From Nitrospirota bacterium (GTDB lineage Bacteria > Nitrospirota > Thermodesulfovibrionia > Thermodesulfovibrionales > JdFR-85): a stretch of DNA of 41,711 nt. The notes under the pieces are model-generated. The model was not told where the DNA came from. It saw only the letters and a program-made list of their open reading frames with translations, and did no database searches. Made by a program: the position numbers and the translations under genes. Shown here in pieces: positions 1 to 8,948 of this stretch; position 1 is the stretch's first letter; every line of letters starts with the position of its first letter. The stretch lies in NCBI GenBank assembly GCA_015492515.1, contig WGEZ01000007.1, positions 1-41,711 of the forward strand, given 5' to 3'.

Positions 1-678
1 CTAAAACATATCCGTTCCGCGCTTACTGCAAACGGCTTCTCTGCAGACCTGCCGGTCTGGATCACGGAAATGGGCTCATACTCCGGTGATCCGGCTGATC
101 TACCGAAATCACTGCCCTTTCAAACAGAGAGACAGCAGGCGCTGGACTATTTCAAGCGATTCATATACCCCCTCTCACGGGGGGTGGAAAAGGTCTTTCC
201 AGCCTTTGGTTTAATGGAAGGTTTCATGCATGACAACGGCTACTTCGACCACACAGGCCTGATCTATGACGGGAATGGCTCCGACGACCCGGGCCTCGGC
301 GTAAAGAAGCTTTCATACTACACGTACAAACTCATGACCGAAAAACTTGAAGGCTCCGAATGGGACGATGTCCGTACCATCCGGGAGTCGGATAATGTAT
401 ATGTCTATAAATTCACTAAGAAAGATTCCGGCAACCCTGTTTATGTCGCCTGGTGGGATTACTTCGATGACACGGGCAGCAGTAAGACAGTTACCCTGGA
501 TGTGGGCAACATCGATCAAGTCGAAGTCACTGAGGCGATTCCGAACGCTGATCGTGGAGCAGACTTGGATGAGAATGACTACCCGATTTTCTTTAAGGCG
601 GAGACGAAAACCGTAACCTATGGTCAGGTAGATATAACCCTGGGAGACAGCCCGGTGTTTATAGAGGTGAAACAGTGA
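1..678 (+). CDS. C-terminal part of a glycoside hydrolase-like (TIM-barrel) protein, truncated by window start
   Basis: Frame 1 is open from base 1 (LKHIRSALTANGFSADLPVWITEMGSYSG...). VWITEMGS resembles the catalytic-Glu strand of clan GH-A-like hydrolases; a beta-rich tail follows. The ORF track begins at an internal Met (70). Confidence 0.6.
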   Translation, partial: LKHIRSALTANGFSADLPVWITEMGSYSGDPADLPKSLPFQTERQQALDYFKRFIYPLSRGVEKVFPAFGLMEGFMHDNGYFDHTGLIYDGNGSDDPGLGVKKLSYYTYKLMTEKLEGSEWDDVRTIRESDNVYVYKFTKKDSGNPVYVAWWDYFDDTGSSKTVTLDVGNIDQVEVTEAIPNADRGADLDENDYPIFFKAETKTVTYGQVDITLGDSPVFIEVKQ

Positions 679-719
679 ACCCCGGGCCGTCCATAAGATC
701 CCTCTTGACACTGCTGCCA

Positions 720-827
720 TTAATGAATCAAGATCCAGATTGATACCGCCCCAACATCTGTTTTGGCTGTCATGTCACCGTTGGCGTCATACTCAAACGT
801 CACTCCGTCATGGCTGAGCAGTTGGCT
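720..827 (-). pseudogene. RHS/YD-repeat protein remnant
   Basis: Minus-strand reading frame gives SQLLSHDGVTFEYDANGDMTAKTDVGAVSIWILIH*, containing a YD-repeat-like EYDANGDMTAKTD; in-frame stops lie immediately upstream. Confidence 0.6.
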
Positions 828-841
828 TCATTATGCTGCCC

Positions 842-871
842 TTGTCACCGCCTCGGCGTCCGGATTATAAT
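842..871 (+). promoter_or_regulatory. Predicted sigma70-type promoter for the NamZ-like gene
   Basis: TTGTCA (842-847), 18-nt spacer, TATAAT (866-871), upstream of ATG 907 which has a GGAGGAGG-like SD. Confidence 0.6.
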
Positions 872-906
872 GGGACCTCGGAGGATCGAGACCGGAGGAG
901 GCGGGC

Positions 907-2079
907 ATGCATGTGATGACGGGACTGGAGCTCTTCGAGAAGGACTGGCCCGGGAGCCTGGAGGGGGCAAGGGTGGGACTGCTGGTGCATCCCGCCTCAG
1001 TGGACAGGAGGTTTCAGCACGCAGTAGAGCTTTTCGTCAAATCCAAAAGGTTTGAATTGAAGGCCCTCTTCGGCCCGCAGCACGGGGCCCGCGGAGAGAC
1101 TCAGGACAACATGGTGGAATGGGAGGGGTACAGGGACGGCCGGACGGGTCTTCCGGTCTACAGCCTCTACAGCAGCACGAGAAAGCCGGTGCCGGAGATG
1201 CTGGCCGGCATAGACGCGCTGGTTATCGACCTCCAGGATGTGGGCGCCCGTTATTATACATATATATGGACGATGGAGCTCTGTATGGAGGCCTGCCGCG
1301 AGCTGGGCAAGTCGGTGGTCATCCTGGACAGGCCGAACCCGATCGGCGGGACGCTCACCGAGGGTCCGGTGCTCGAGTCCGCCTGCGCGTCCTTCGTCGG
1401 GCTCCGTCCCCTCCCTGTACGCCACGGCATGACCATCGGGGAGGTCGGCGGCTACCTCAAGGAGGGGTTCCATCCCACCCTGGACCTCCACGTCATAGCC
1501 ATGAAGGGCTGGAGGCGGAGGATGTGGTTCGACGCCACAGGCCTCCCCTGGGTGATGCCCTCTCCGAATATGCCCACCCTGGATACGGCCACAGTGTACC
1601 CGGGCACCTGCCTCCTGGAGGGTACGAACCTCAGCGAGGGCAGAGGGACGACCCGACCCTTCGAGATCTTCGGTGCACCCTTCATCGATCCTGAGAGACT
1701 GGTGAGGAGGCTCGAGGAGTTCAGGCTCCCGGGCGTGGTCTTCAGGCCTCTCCATTTCCAGCCGACCTTCCACAAGCATGCAGGGAGGCTCTGCGGCGGT
1801 GCACAGATACATCTGACAAGCAGGGAGGGCTTCAGGCCCTTCAAGACGGGTGTTGCGATCCTGAAGGCCGTGCACGACCTCTATCCCGACGACTTCCTCT
1901 GGAGGCGCCCGCCCTACGAGTACGAGACGGAGAAGACACCGATCGATATCCTGGCGGGTACGGTGAGGCTGAGGGAGGATATCGAGAGGGGCGAGTCCCT
2001 CGAGTGGATGGAGGGGTGGTGGGAGGAGGAGTGCCGGAGGTTCGATGACGACGTGAGGAGAAGGTTCCTGCTCTATTAG
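907..2079 (+). CDS. namZ: DUF1343 / NamZ-like exo-beta-N-acetylmuramidase
   Basis: DUF1343-type motifs: VGLLVHPASVD, LFGPQHGARGETQDNM, LPVYSLYSSTRKP, DALVIDLQDVGARYYTYIWTM, VILDRPNPIGG, EGTNLSEGRGTTRPFEIFGAPF. Confidence 0.85.
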   Translation: MHVMTGLELFEKDWPGSLEGARVGLLVHPASVDRRFQHAVELFVKSKRFELKALFGPQHGARGETQDNMVEWEGYRDGRTGLPVYSLYSSTRKPVPEMLAGIDALVIDLQDVGARYYTYIWTMELCMEACRELGKSVVILDRPNPIGGTLTEGPVLESACASFVGLRPLPVRHGMTIGEVGGYLKEGFHPTLDLHVIAMKGWRRRMWFDATGLPWVMPSPNMPTLDTATVYPGTCLLEGTNLSEGRGTTRPFEIFGAPFIDPERLVRRLEEFRLPGVVFRPLHFQPTFHKHAGRLCGGAQIHLTSREGFRPFKTGVAILKAVHDLYPDDFLWRRPPYEYETEKTPIDILAGTVRLREDIERGESLEWMEGWWEEECRRFDDDVRRRFLLY

Positions 2080-2160
2080 CATATACCCGAGTCCAGCGAT
2101 GAGGGATGTTGACGAAGACGGCAGGGCGGTTATCGCTGAATCCGGGATATAATATCCTCT

Positions 2161-4029
2161 ATGGAAAGAAGGATCGATATCTTTGTCCTGGCGGCAGGTC
2201 GCGGTGAGAGGCTGCTGCCCATAACGAGACATCTACCGAAGCCCCTCATGCCCCTCCTGGGGAGGCCCCTCCTCCAGGTGGTCCTTGAGAGGGTCTCGGC
2301 CCTGCCGGCGGAGGGGATCGGGATTAACCTCCACCACGGGAGAGGGCTGATCGAGGAGTGGATAGAGCGATCAGCCTTCCGAGACAGGCTCGTGCCCTTC
2401 GTCGAGGAGCGCCTGCTCGGTACAGGCGGTGCGCTGAAGAACGCAGAGGCCTTCCTCTGCAGCAGGCCCTTTCTGGTACACAACTCGGACATCCTCACCG
2501 ACATGGACCTTGAGGACCTCCTCGAGGCCCATCTTTCATCGGGCAACATAGCGACCCTCGCCGTGCACGACCATCCGGAGTTCAACAGGCTCGCCGTGGA
2601 CGGAGAGGGTTTGCTGAGAGGGATCGGATGGGCGGGGCGGTCCGAGACGGTGGAGCACGTGGCCTTCACCGGGGTCGCTCTCTACGAGCCCCGGTTCCTC
2701 CGGTTCCTGCCCGAGGGGCCGTCCAGCGTCGTGGAGGGGTGGCTGAACGCCGTGGCGGCCGGTGAGGGGGTGGGGACATGGAGTGCTGCCGGTTGCTCCT
2801 GGAGCGATATCGGTACGGTGTCCGCCTACGCCTCAGCGGTCTTTCGCACCCTGAGGGCCGAGGGCGAGACGGTCTATGTCCATCCCTCGGTGGAGGGCTG
2901 CGGCACTGTGGAGCTCGGGGGGTGCGTGGTCGTCGAGGAGGGAGGCGGGCTCGGCGGAGGGGCCCGGCTGAGGAACTGTATCATCCTCCCCGGAGGGAGG
3001 GCAGAGCCCGGGCTGGAGTACGAGAACTGCATCCTCGGGCCGGGTTTCAGGGTTGACCTCAACGGGTCGGAGACGTCGGGCCTGACCGACGAGGCCCGGC
3101 TGATAGGCACAGGTGGTTCAGACAGGAGATACTACAGGGTGAAGAGAGACGGGGGATCGGCAGTGCTTATGCAGTCTTCTGATGACGATCCCGACTTCGA
3201 GCGCCAGATAGAATACACACGCTTTTTCTTGAGACATTCCGTTCCAGTCCCTGAGTTGATAGCAGTAGAAGCTGACAGAAAGAGGGCCCTGTTCGAGGAC
3301 CTCGGAGACCTCACCCTCTACAGCTGGTTGAAGTGCCCGCGTGAACATGCCCGGATAGAGGAGATATACGGAGAGGTTATCGAGATAATGGTTGCGATCC
3401 ATACGGAAGCAACGGAGCATGTATCAGAATGTCCGCTCCTTCAAAGCAGGATATTCGACTATGATCATCTCAGGTGGGAGACAAGGTACTTTATCGAAAG
3501 ATTCGTTGAAGGTGTCAGGGGCGTCAAGGTGGAGAACCCTCTGGCCCTGGAAAGGGAATTCCACAGGCTGGCCTCGAAGGTGGACTCCTTCCCCAAGACC
3601 GTGATCCATCGTGACTTTCACTCACAGAACATCATGATCACAGGAGGCGGGGTTCCGAGACCGGTCGATTACCAGGGGGCAAGGATCGGCCCGCCCGGTT
3701 ATGATCTCGTCTCTCTGCTCTGGGACCCCTACCACCGGCTTGACGATGGGGTGAGGAGACGTCTCCTGGACCGATATGTGGAGAGGATGAGGGAGGCGGC
3801 TGGAGCGTGGTTCAGCGAGGAGGGGTTCAGGGAGACGTTGCTTCCCTGCAGGCTCCAGAGGCATATGCAGGCCCTCGGCGCCTACGGGTATCTTGCCAGG
3901 GTGAAGGGGAAGGGACACTTCCTGAAATACGTACCGGAGGGGTTGAGGCTCTTGAAGGAAGACCTGTCCATCTCAATTGGCGAGTATCCAGAGCTGTACG
4001 GGCTGGTGATGGGCTTGAGGGTATCGTGA
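2161..4029 (+). CDS. Fusion of a MurU-like sugar-1-phosphate nucleotidyltransferase and an AmgK-like aminoglycoside-phosphotransferase-family kinase
   Basis: N-term FVLAAGRGERLLPITRHLPKPLMPLLGRPLLQ nucleotidyltransferase signature, a hexapeptide/beta-helix-like segment around residues 240-300, then an APH-type kinase with VIHRDFHSQNIMI and PVDYQGARIGPPGYDLVSLL. Confidence 0.8.
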   Translation: MERRIDIFVLAAGRGERLLPITRHLPKPLMPLLGRPLLQVVLERVSALPAEGIGINLHHGRGLIEEWIERSAFRDRLVPFVEERLLGTGGALKNAEAFLCSRPFLVHNSDILTDMDLEDLLEAHLSSGNIATLAVHDHPEFNRLAVDGEGLLRGIGWAGRSETVEHVAFTGVALYEPRFLRFLPEGPSSVVEGWLNAVAAGEGVGTWSAAGCSWSDIGTVSAYASAVFRTLRAEGETVYVHPSVEGCGTVELGGCVVVEEGGGLGGGARLRNCIILPGGRAEPGLEYENCILGPGFRVDLNGSETSGLTDEARLIGTGGSDRRYYRVKRDGGSAVLMQSSDDDPDFERQIEYTRFFLRHSVPVPELIAVEADRKRALFEDLGDLTLYSWLKCPREHARIEEIYGEVIEIMVAIHTEATEHVSECPLLQSRIFDYDHLRWETRYFIERFVEGVRGVKVENPLALEREFHRLASKVDSFPKTVIHRDFHSQNIMITGGGVPRPVDYQGARIGPPGYDLVSLLWDPYHRLDDGVRRRLLDRYVERMREAAGAWFSEEGFRETLLPCRLQRHMQALGAYGYLARVKGKGHFLKYVPEGLRLLKEDLSISIGEYPELYGLVMGLRVS

Positions 4030-4175
4030 GAGGAAAGGTCTCCAGCTCATATTCGTAAAAGAGATCATAATCCTCCATCGAGGTTTTTTCACGGCTACGA
4101 GGGGATTACGGGCAAGATCGGCCCAGGAGCCGTCCGGTAAGGTGTGACGGAACAGATCGCCTTCCGGTACAGGGC

Positions 4176-5144
4176 CTACAGGTGGAACTCCACTATATCC
4201 CTGTCCCTGAGGATATAGTCCTTCTGGACCCTCTGGCCAGGGAACTTCGACGATCCCCACAGGCAGGTGTACTTCATCTTCTTCGTGAAGTCCTTATGGA
4301 TCATCTCCGCAAGCCTCAGGACCGTCGAGCCCGAGGGGAGTATGAAAGGCTGGTCGAGGTCAGGCTCCTTGCCCGGCTCCTTGGTGTAGACCCTGATGAT
4401 CTCCGACACCCTGAATATCATCTCTCTCAGCTCCGGAAGACCGTCGCCCCTCAGGGCCGAGACCGCGGCCAACGGAAAGCGGTCACCGAAGCCCTCCCTC
4501 AGCCTTTCGAGGGCCTCTTCCGAGCCGGGGCGGTCGATCTTGTTGGCCGCGAGGACGACCCCCTTCTTCCCTCTATCGCCTCCCTCCAGACCTCGAAGGG
4601 GCATCCTCCACCTGGAGAGCTGCTCCAGGATGAGTTCCGCCTGGACCTCAGGGTCTTCCGTCAGGTCGAGGACGATGAGGAGGCCGTCGGCGTTCCTCAG
4701 GATCCCGGAGACCCAGCCGTCTGTGGACTCGTTCCCGATGGGCGGGAGGTCCACGAGCTGGAACTGTATATCCTCGAAGGGCATCATCCCTGAGAGGGGC
4801 ATCACGGTGGAGATGGGATAGTCCGCTATCACGGGCCGGGCCTTTGTGAGACTGCCGAGGAGGGAGGACTTGCCCGAGTTCGGGAAGCCCACCAGGGCGA
4901 GCTGGGCTGCGCCCTCTCTCTCGACGGTGTAGAGGTCTGTCCTGGCCGTCTTCTTCCGCTTCCGGGCCTCCTCCTTCAGCCTCGAGAGCTTACGTCTGAG
5001 GTCAGCCCTCAGCTTGTCCGTGCCCTTGTGCTTCGGGACGGTGGCTATCAGCTCCTTCAGGGCAGCCACCTTCTCGGCCGGACTGCCGGCCTCCCTGAAC
5101 CTCCTCTCCGCCTCGAAGTACTCTGGTGGAAGATTAGCCGGCAT
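4176..5144 (-). CDS. OBG/DRG-type GTPase with C-terminal TGS domain
   Basis: GFPNSGKSSLLGSLTKARPVIADYPISTVMPLSGMM (G1/G2), VDLPPIG, ANKID; C-terminal TGS-like region ending DYILRDRDIVEFHL. Confidence 0.85.
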   Translation of the reverse strand: MPANLPPEYFEAERRFREAGSPAEKVAALKELIATVPKHKGTDKLRADLRRKLSRLKEEARKRKKTARTDLYTVEREGAAQLALVGFPNSGKSSLLGSLTKARPVIADYPISTVMPLSGMMPFEDIQFQLVDLPPIGNESTDGWVSGILRNADGLLIVLDLTEDPEVQAELILEQLSRWRMPLRGLEGGDRGKKGVVLAANKIDRPGSEEALERLREGFGDRFPLAAVSALRGDGLPELREMIFRVSEIIRVYTKEPGKEPDLDQPFILPSGSTVLRLAEMIHKDFTKKMKYTCLWGSSKFPGQRVQKDYILRDRDIVEFHL

Positions 5145-5192
5145 ACAAGAAATATAACACTATCAGGTGGGTTCGGGCACCATATCGGAGGG

Positions 5193-5224
5193 CCGCCGAC
5201 CCGTGCCGGAGCACGGGTCGGCGG
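5193..5224 (-). terminator. Strong 14-bp GC hairpin downstream of the lipoprotein gene
   Basis: CCGCCGACCCGTGC-CGGA-GCACGGGTCGGCGG, a perfect 14-bp stem. On the minus strand the loop is C(TCCG)G, a UNCG-type tetraloop. No clear U-tract. Confidence 0.55.
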
Positions 5225-5231
5225 GGGGTCT

Positions 5232-6287
5232 TCAACCTCCGGGAGTGAAGGTCTTCACCGCATGGAGGAAGACCTCCTTGGGTGTCTTCCCTTCCGGCCC
5301 CCAGAGGACGACCATGTACTGCTTCCGGTCCTTCAGGAGGAGGGCCGTGTGTTTCTCGTATCTGGCACCGTCTTTGTCCCATGTGGTCTTTATGTAGTAT
5401 CCCTTCTCTCCGGCCATCGGGATCTCCGACTCCTCCACCACCTCCATCCCCTTGAGGGCTGCGTTCTGGCTCGCCTTGCGCCACCTGACGAAGTCGTCCA
5501 TGGACTTTATGTACTGGAACCCCTCGTCGAGCTTTATCCCCTCAAGCTGAAGGTCTCCCTCTTCGTCCTTGTAGTAGATCATCAGGAGCTTTCCCTCCAC
5601 GTCCTTGAACCCGGGCGACCATGCCTTCGGGACATCGAAGCTGAAACTCGTCCCTGTGACCTTCACGTAGGGCGATGCTGCCCCGGCCTTGGGCTCGAAG
5701 CTCGCCACGGCCTTGTCAAAGGGGGTCTTCTCCAGGCCCTTGGGCCCCCAGAGGACGACCATGTACCGGCTTCCGTCCCTGAGGAGGAGGGCGGTGTGTT
5801 TCTCATAGGTCTTCCCCTTGTTGTCCCATGTGGTGGCGATGTACTTGCCCTTCTGACCCGCTATGGTGATCTCCTCCTGTTTGATCACCTTGTGGTCCTT
5901 GAGGGCCTTCTCCTGTGCCGCGATGCGCCAGGAGACGAAGTCGTCCATGGTGTATTCAGGTCCCTGCTTCTCACGTAGAAGTATCCCCTCGAGCTGCACG
6001 TCCGCTGCTTCGTTCTTGACATAGAGCATCATAAGGGCGGGCAGGTCCTTGAAGCCCGGAGTCCAGCCCTTCGGTACGCTCATGTTGAAGTCCGTCCCCC
6101 TGGCTGTGACGTAGACGACCTCAGCTCGCCTCTCGCAGCTCACGAGGAAGAACGCCAGCATAAGCACCAACCCCGTCAAGGTCCCCCTCCGGAGGCCCAT
6201 TAGAGTAAGGAACGCCCGGTTGACCGCCTTCACCGCCTTCGACCCCACAGGGGCTCCGGCATGGCGCACTGTTGACCTCCACCTCAT
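5232..6287 (-). CDS. Lipoprotein with two tandem homologous domains (PsbP/Mog1-like fold is a guess)
   Basis: SD GGGAGGTGCGATT then ATG at 6287; N-terminal hydrophobic stretch with lipobox FLVSC; two ~140-aa repeats (TDFNMSVPKGWTPGFKD... and TSFSFDVPKAWSPGFKD...). Confidence 0.7.
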   Translation of the reverse strand: MRWRSTVRHAGAPVGSKAVKAVNRAFLTLMGLRRGTLTGLVLMLAFFLVSCERRAEVVYVTARGTDFNMSVPKGWTPGFKDLPALMMLYVKNEAADVQLEGILLREKQGPEYTMDDFVSWRIAAQEKALKDHKVIKQEEITIAGQKGKYIATTWDNKGKTYEKHTALLLRDGSRYMVVLWGPKGLEKTPFDKAVASFEPKAGAASPYVKVTGTSFSFDVPKAWSPGFKDVEGKLLMIYYKDEEGDLQLEGIKLDEGFQYIKSMDDFVRWRKASQNAALKGMEVVEESEIPMAGEKGYYIKTTWDKDGARYEKHTALLLKDRKQYMVVLWGPEGKTPKEVFLHAVKTFTPGG

Positions 6288-6375
6288 AATCGCACCTCCC
6301 TGTTTGGATTTGATGAAGATAAGATATACGATGGAACGTGGAAAATACAACATGCCGGCGACGCGTGGTTCGGTC

Positions 6376-8010
6376 TCAGCGGGAGAGCTCCTTCGCCTCC
6401 ATGTACTCCTTCCAGAGCGCCTCCCTGGAGATGCCTGCATCGATGAACTCCCAGGGGAGCATCTCTCCGAAGGGCCTTTCACGGAAGAGGTAGAAGGCGG
6501 GGTCCAGGCCGGCATCACCGAGCCACTCCCTCCACCTCCCCGTTTCCTTCAGCTCCGGCAGGGCCTTCGACAGCCTCCTGTCACCCCTTGAGAAGACCCC
6601 CTGCATGTAGGCGTACTTCACCACGTCGTGAAACACCCTCACCCCCTTGATGTTCAGCCCTGACCGGATCCTCTTGAGCCTTGTCTTGACGGTCCTTTCG
6701 TCGGCCATCGGGTGCCACTGGAAGGGGGTGAAGGGCTTCGGGACAAAGGTGCTTACACTGAGGACGACCGTACCCCTGGAGGAGAGGGCCCTGATCTTCT
6801 TTGTCAGGGCTATGATCCCCTCTATATCGTCGTCCCCCTCGAAGGGGAGCCCGACCATGAAGTACAGCCTCAGCGTCTGGACACCCTCCCTCATGATCAG
6901 CTCCGAGGTCTCCAGGATCTCTTCCTCGCTGATCCGCTTGTCCACTATCCTTCTCAGCCGCTCCGTTGCCGCCTCCGGAGCGATCGATACGCTCCTCGGG
7001 CCCTTCATCAGCCTCAGGAGCTCCTGCGCCTTCGGTGTCGCCCTGAGGGACGTGATGGAGAAGTCCACACCTTCGAGCTTCAGCGCCTCCTTTACGTACC
7101 TGTAATCCGTCAGCGAAGGGCCGATCATCCCCACCCTCCCCGCCTTCTCCCTTGCGAGCCCTATCTCTCTTTTCAGGAGATCGAGGCCTTTGTGCCTCGG
7201 AGGGTTGTAGATATGTCCGGCGAGGCAGAACCTGCAGCTCCAGACACACCCCCTCATGGCCTCAAGGAGGTACATCCCTGAGAACTCGGTCTCCGGTGTG
7301 ATGATGGCGGGCCTGAGCCTGCCGTCCAGCACCCCCTCGGTCCTCTTCCTTATAATTGGGGGAGCCCCTGGTGCAGCCCTCCTCTCCCTTATCCTTCCGT
7401 CCTCTGAGTAGAGGACCTCGTAGAGGTGGGGCAGATAGTAGCCTTCCCTCTCGGTGATCCTTCGCAGGAAGGACCCCTTGTCCCCCGAGGCCTTGAAGTC
7501 CTCAATCAGTTCCCCAAGGGCGCTCTCTGCCTCACCTATGAAGACGAGGTCGAAGAGCTCTGCAAGGGGCTCCGGGTTGAAGGTGGCGCATACCCCGCCG
7601 AGGAGGAGGACCGGTTCCCCCTCCCGGCGTTCTGATCGGAGGACCCCGATGCGGGCCAGTCTCAGTATGGCGGGGATGGAGGGATAGTCGTTTTCAAAGG
7701 ATACGGAGAAGGCGACTATGTCGAACCTGTTGAGGGGCCTCCTGGATTCAAGGGAGAAGAGCTCCGACCCTGTACGGGCGAACTCCTCAAGATCCTCTCC
7801 GTCAGGGAGGAAGGCCCGCTCGCAGACCGTGTCCTCCCTTGAGTTGAGGATCGAGTACACACCCTGAAACCCGAGGTTCGACATCCCCACGTGGTAGGTG
7901 TTCGGGTACACGAGGCATACGTTCACCCTGCCGCCGGGGTCCTTGAAGACGGTGCCCTTCTCCTTCCGGAGGAGTCCCTCTGCCTTTTCGATCAATCTCC
8001 TGCTGATCAT
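6376..8010 (-). CDS. Radical SAM protein with N-terminal B12-binding-like region
   Basis: CVWSCRFC (CX3CX2C) motif; VNVCLVYPNTYHVGMSNLGFQ at N-term; SIAPEAATERLRRIVDK and MVGLPFEGDDDIEGI typical of B12-binding radical SAM proteins. Confidence 0.85.
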   Translation of the reverse strand: MISRRLIEKAEGLLRKEKGTVFKDPGGRVNVCLVYPNTYHVGMSNLGFQGVYSILNSREDTVCERAFLPDGEDLEEFARTGSELFSLESRRPLNRFDIVAFSVSFENDYPSIPAILRLARIGVLRSERREGEPVLLLGGVCATFNPEPLAELFDLVFIGEAESALGELIEDFKASGDKGSFLRRITEREGYYLPHLYEVLYSEDGRIRERRAAPGAPPIIRKRTEGVLDGRLRPAIITPETEFSGMYLLEAMRGCVWSCRFCLAGHIYNPPRHKGLDLLKREIGLAREKAGRVGMIGPSLTDYRYVKEALKLEGVDFSITSLRATPKAQELLRLMKGPRSVSIAPEAATERLRRIVDKRISEEEILETSELIMREGVQTLRLYFMVGLPFEGDDDIEGIIALTKKIRALSSRGTVVLSVSTFVPKPFTPFQWHPMADERTVKTRLKRIRSGLNIKGVRVFHDVVKYAYMQGVFSRGDRRLSKALPELKETGRWREWLGDAGLDPAFYLFRERPFGEMLPWEFIDAGISREALWKEYMEAKELSR

Positions 8011-8291
8011 GGTGTTTTGATATCCCCCGGTCTCAAGCGGACCTCCGGTGTTTCTGGCTCCCCCTGCCTTTCAAGGCCTGAGTCAGGAGGGCCTCGCCTC
8101 CCTTATCGCCGGGAGCGCGTTCCCCGGGCGAGCCGGGCAGAGCCTGCCGGGGGAAACTTCAACGCCCCTGTTATTATATGCTATCATATTCCCGAATCGA
8201 GCGTGCGGAAAGGTCTTCGTTACGGAGAGGCGCCGCTGCGGCCCCGCAGTGAGTGGACGTCTTCCGGGAGCAAGGGTATCGCGAGGTTGAT

Positions 8292-8858
8292 ATGATAGGG
8301 ACGCTGAGAGGAAAACTGGCCCTGAAGAGCCCCGAGGGGGTGGTGATCGAGGCAGGTGGGGTCGGCTATGAGGTGAACGTACCCATCGGGGTGCTTTCGG
8401 AACTGCCGGAGGAGGGCGAAGAGGTCTTCCTCCATATCCACACCAATGTCAGGGACGACGCCATAGAGCTCTACGGGTTTCTGGACAGGGAGGTGAGGAG
8501 GGTATTCAGGTCCCTGCTGGGTGTCAGGGGCGTGGGGCCGAGGCTTGCGCTGAACATCCTCTCAGGCACCACTGTGGAGGACTTCATCCGGGCGATAGAG
8601 GCCGAGGACGTGGGGCTGCTCACAAGGCTTCCAGGGGTGGGGAGGAAGACCGCCCAGAGGATCCTCCTCGAGCTGAGGGAGAGGCTCCCGACAGCGGCAG
8701 AGGCGAGGGACAGGGCCTATGAGGATACACTCTCCGCCCTCGTCAGCCTCGGATACAGGAAGGCGCAGGCCCAGGAGGCCCTCGAGAAGGCGTACAGGAG
8801 CGGGAGCAGGGAGATTGAAACTCTCCTCAAGGAGGCATTAAAATATCTAAACAGGTGA
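8292..8858 (+). CDS. ruvA: Holliday junction branch migration protein RuvA
   Basis: MIGTLRGKLALKSPEGVVIEAGGVGYEV..., helix-hairpin-helix GVRGVGPRLALNILS and LTRLPGVGRKTAQRILLEL. Confidence 0.95.
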   Translation: MIGTLRGKLALKSPEGVVIEAGGVGYEVNVPIGVLSELPEEGEEVFLHIHTNVRDDAIELYGFLDREVRRVFRSLLGVRGVGPRLALNILSGTTVEDFIRAIEAEDVGLLTRLPGVGRKTAQRILLELRERLPTAAEARDRAYEDTLSALVSLGYRKAQAQEALEKAYRSGSREIETLLKEALKYLNR

Positions 8859-8948
8859 GACCATGGATTTCAGCGCGAGGGAGGCCGTCTGAAAGAGAGC
8901 AATGACAGAGCCGGTGCAGCCCCGTCCCAGGACGAGCTGCTCCTGGAC

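Noticed and set aside
997-2232. Long antisense ORFs in the track (e.g. 997-2232 -, 9147-10559 -, 15100-16515 -, 16580-18190 -)
   Set aside because: They lie opposite convincing conserved genes and show low-complexity, His/Arg/Leu/Pro-rich translations typical of antisense frames in GC-rich DNA.
5028-5978. 316-aa plus-strand ORF overlapping the GTPase and lipoprotein genes
   Set aside because: Antisense artefact; contains the hairpin and both flanking minus-strand coding regions.
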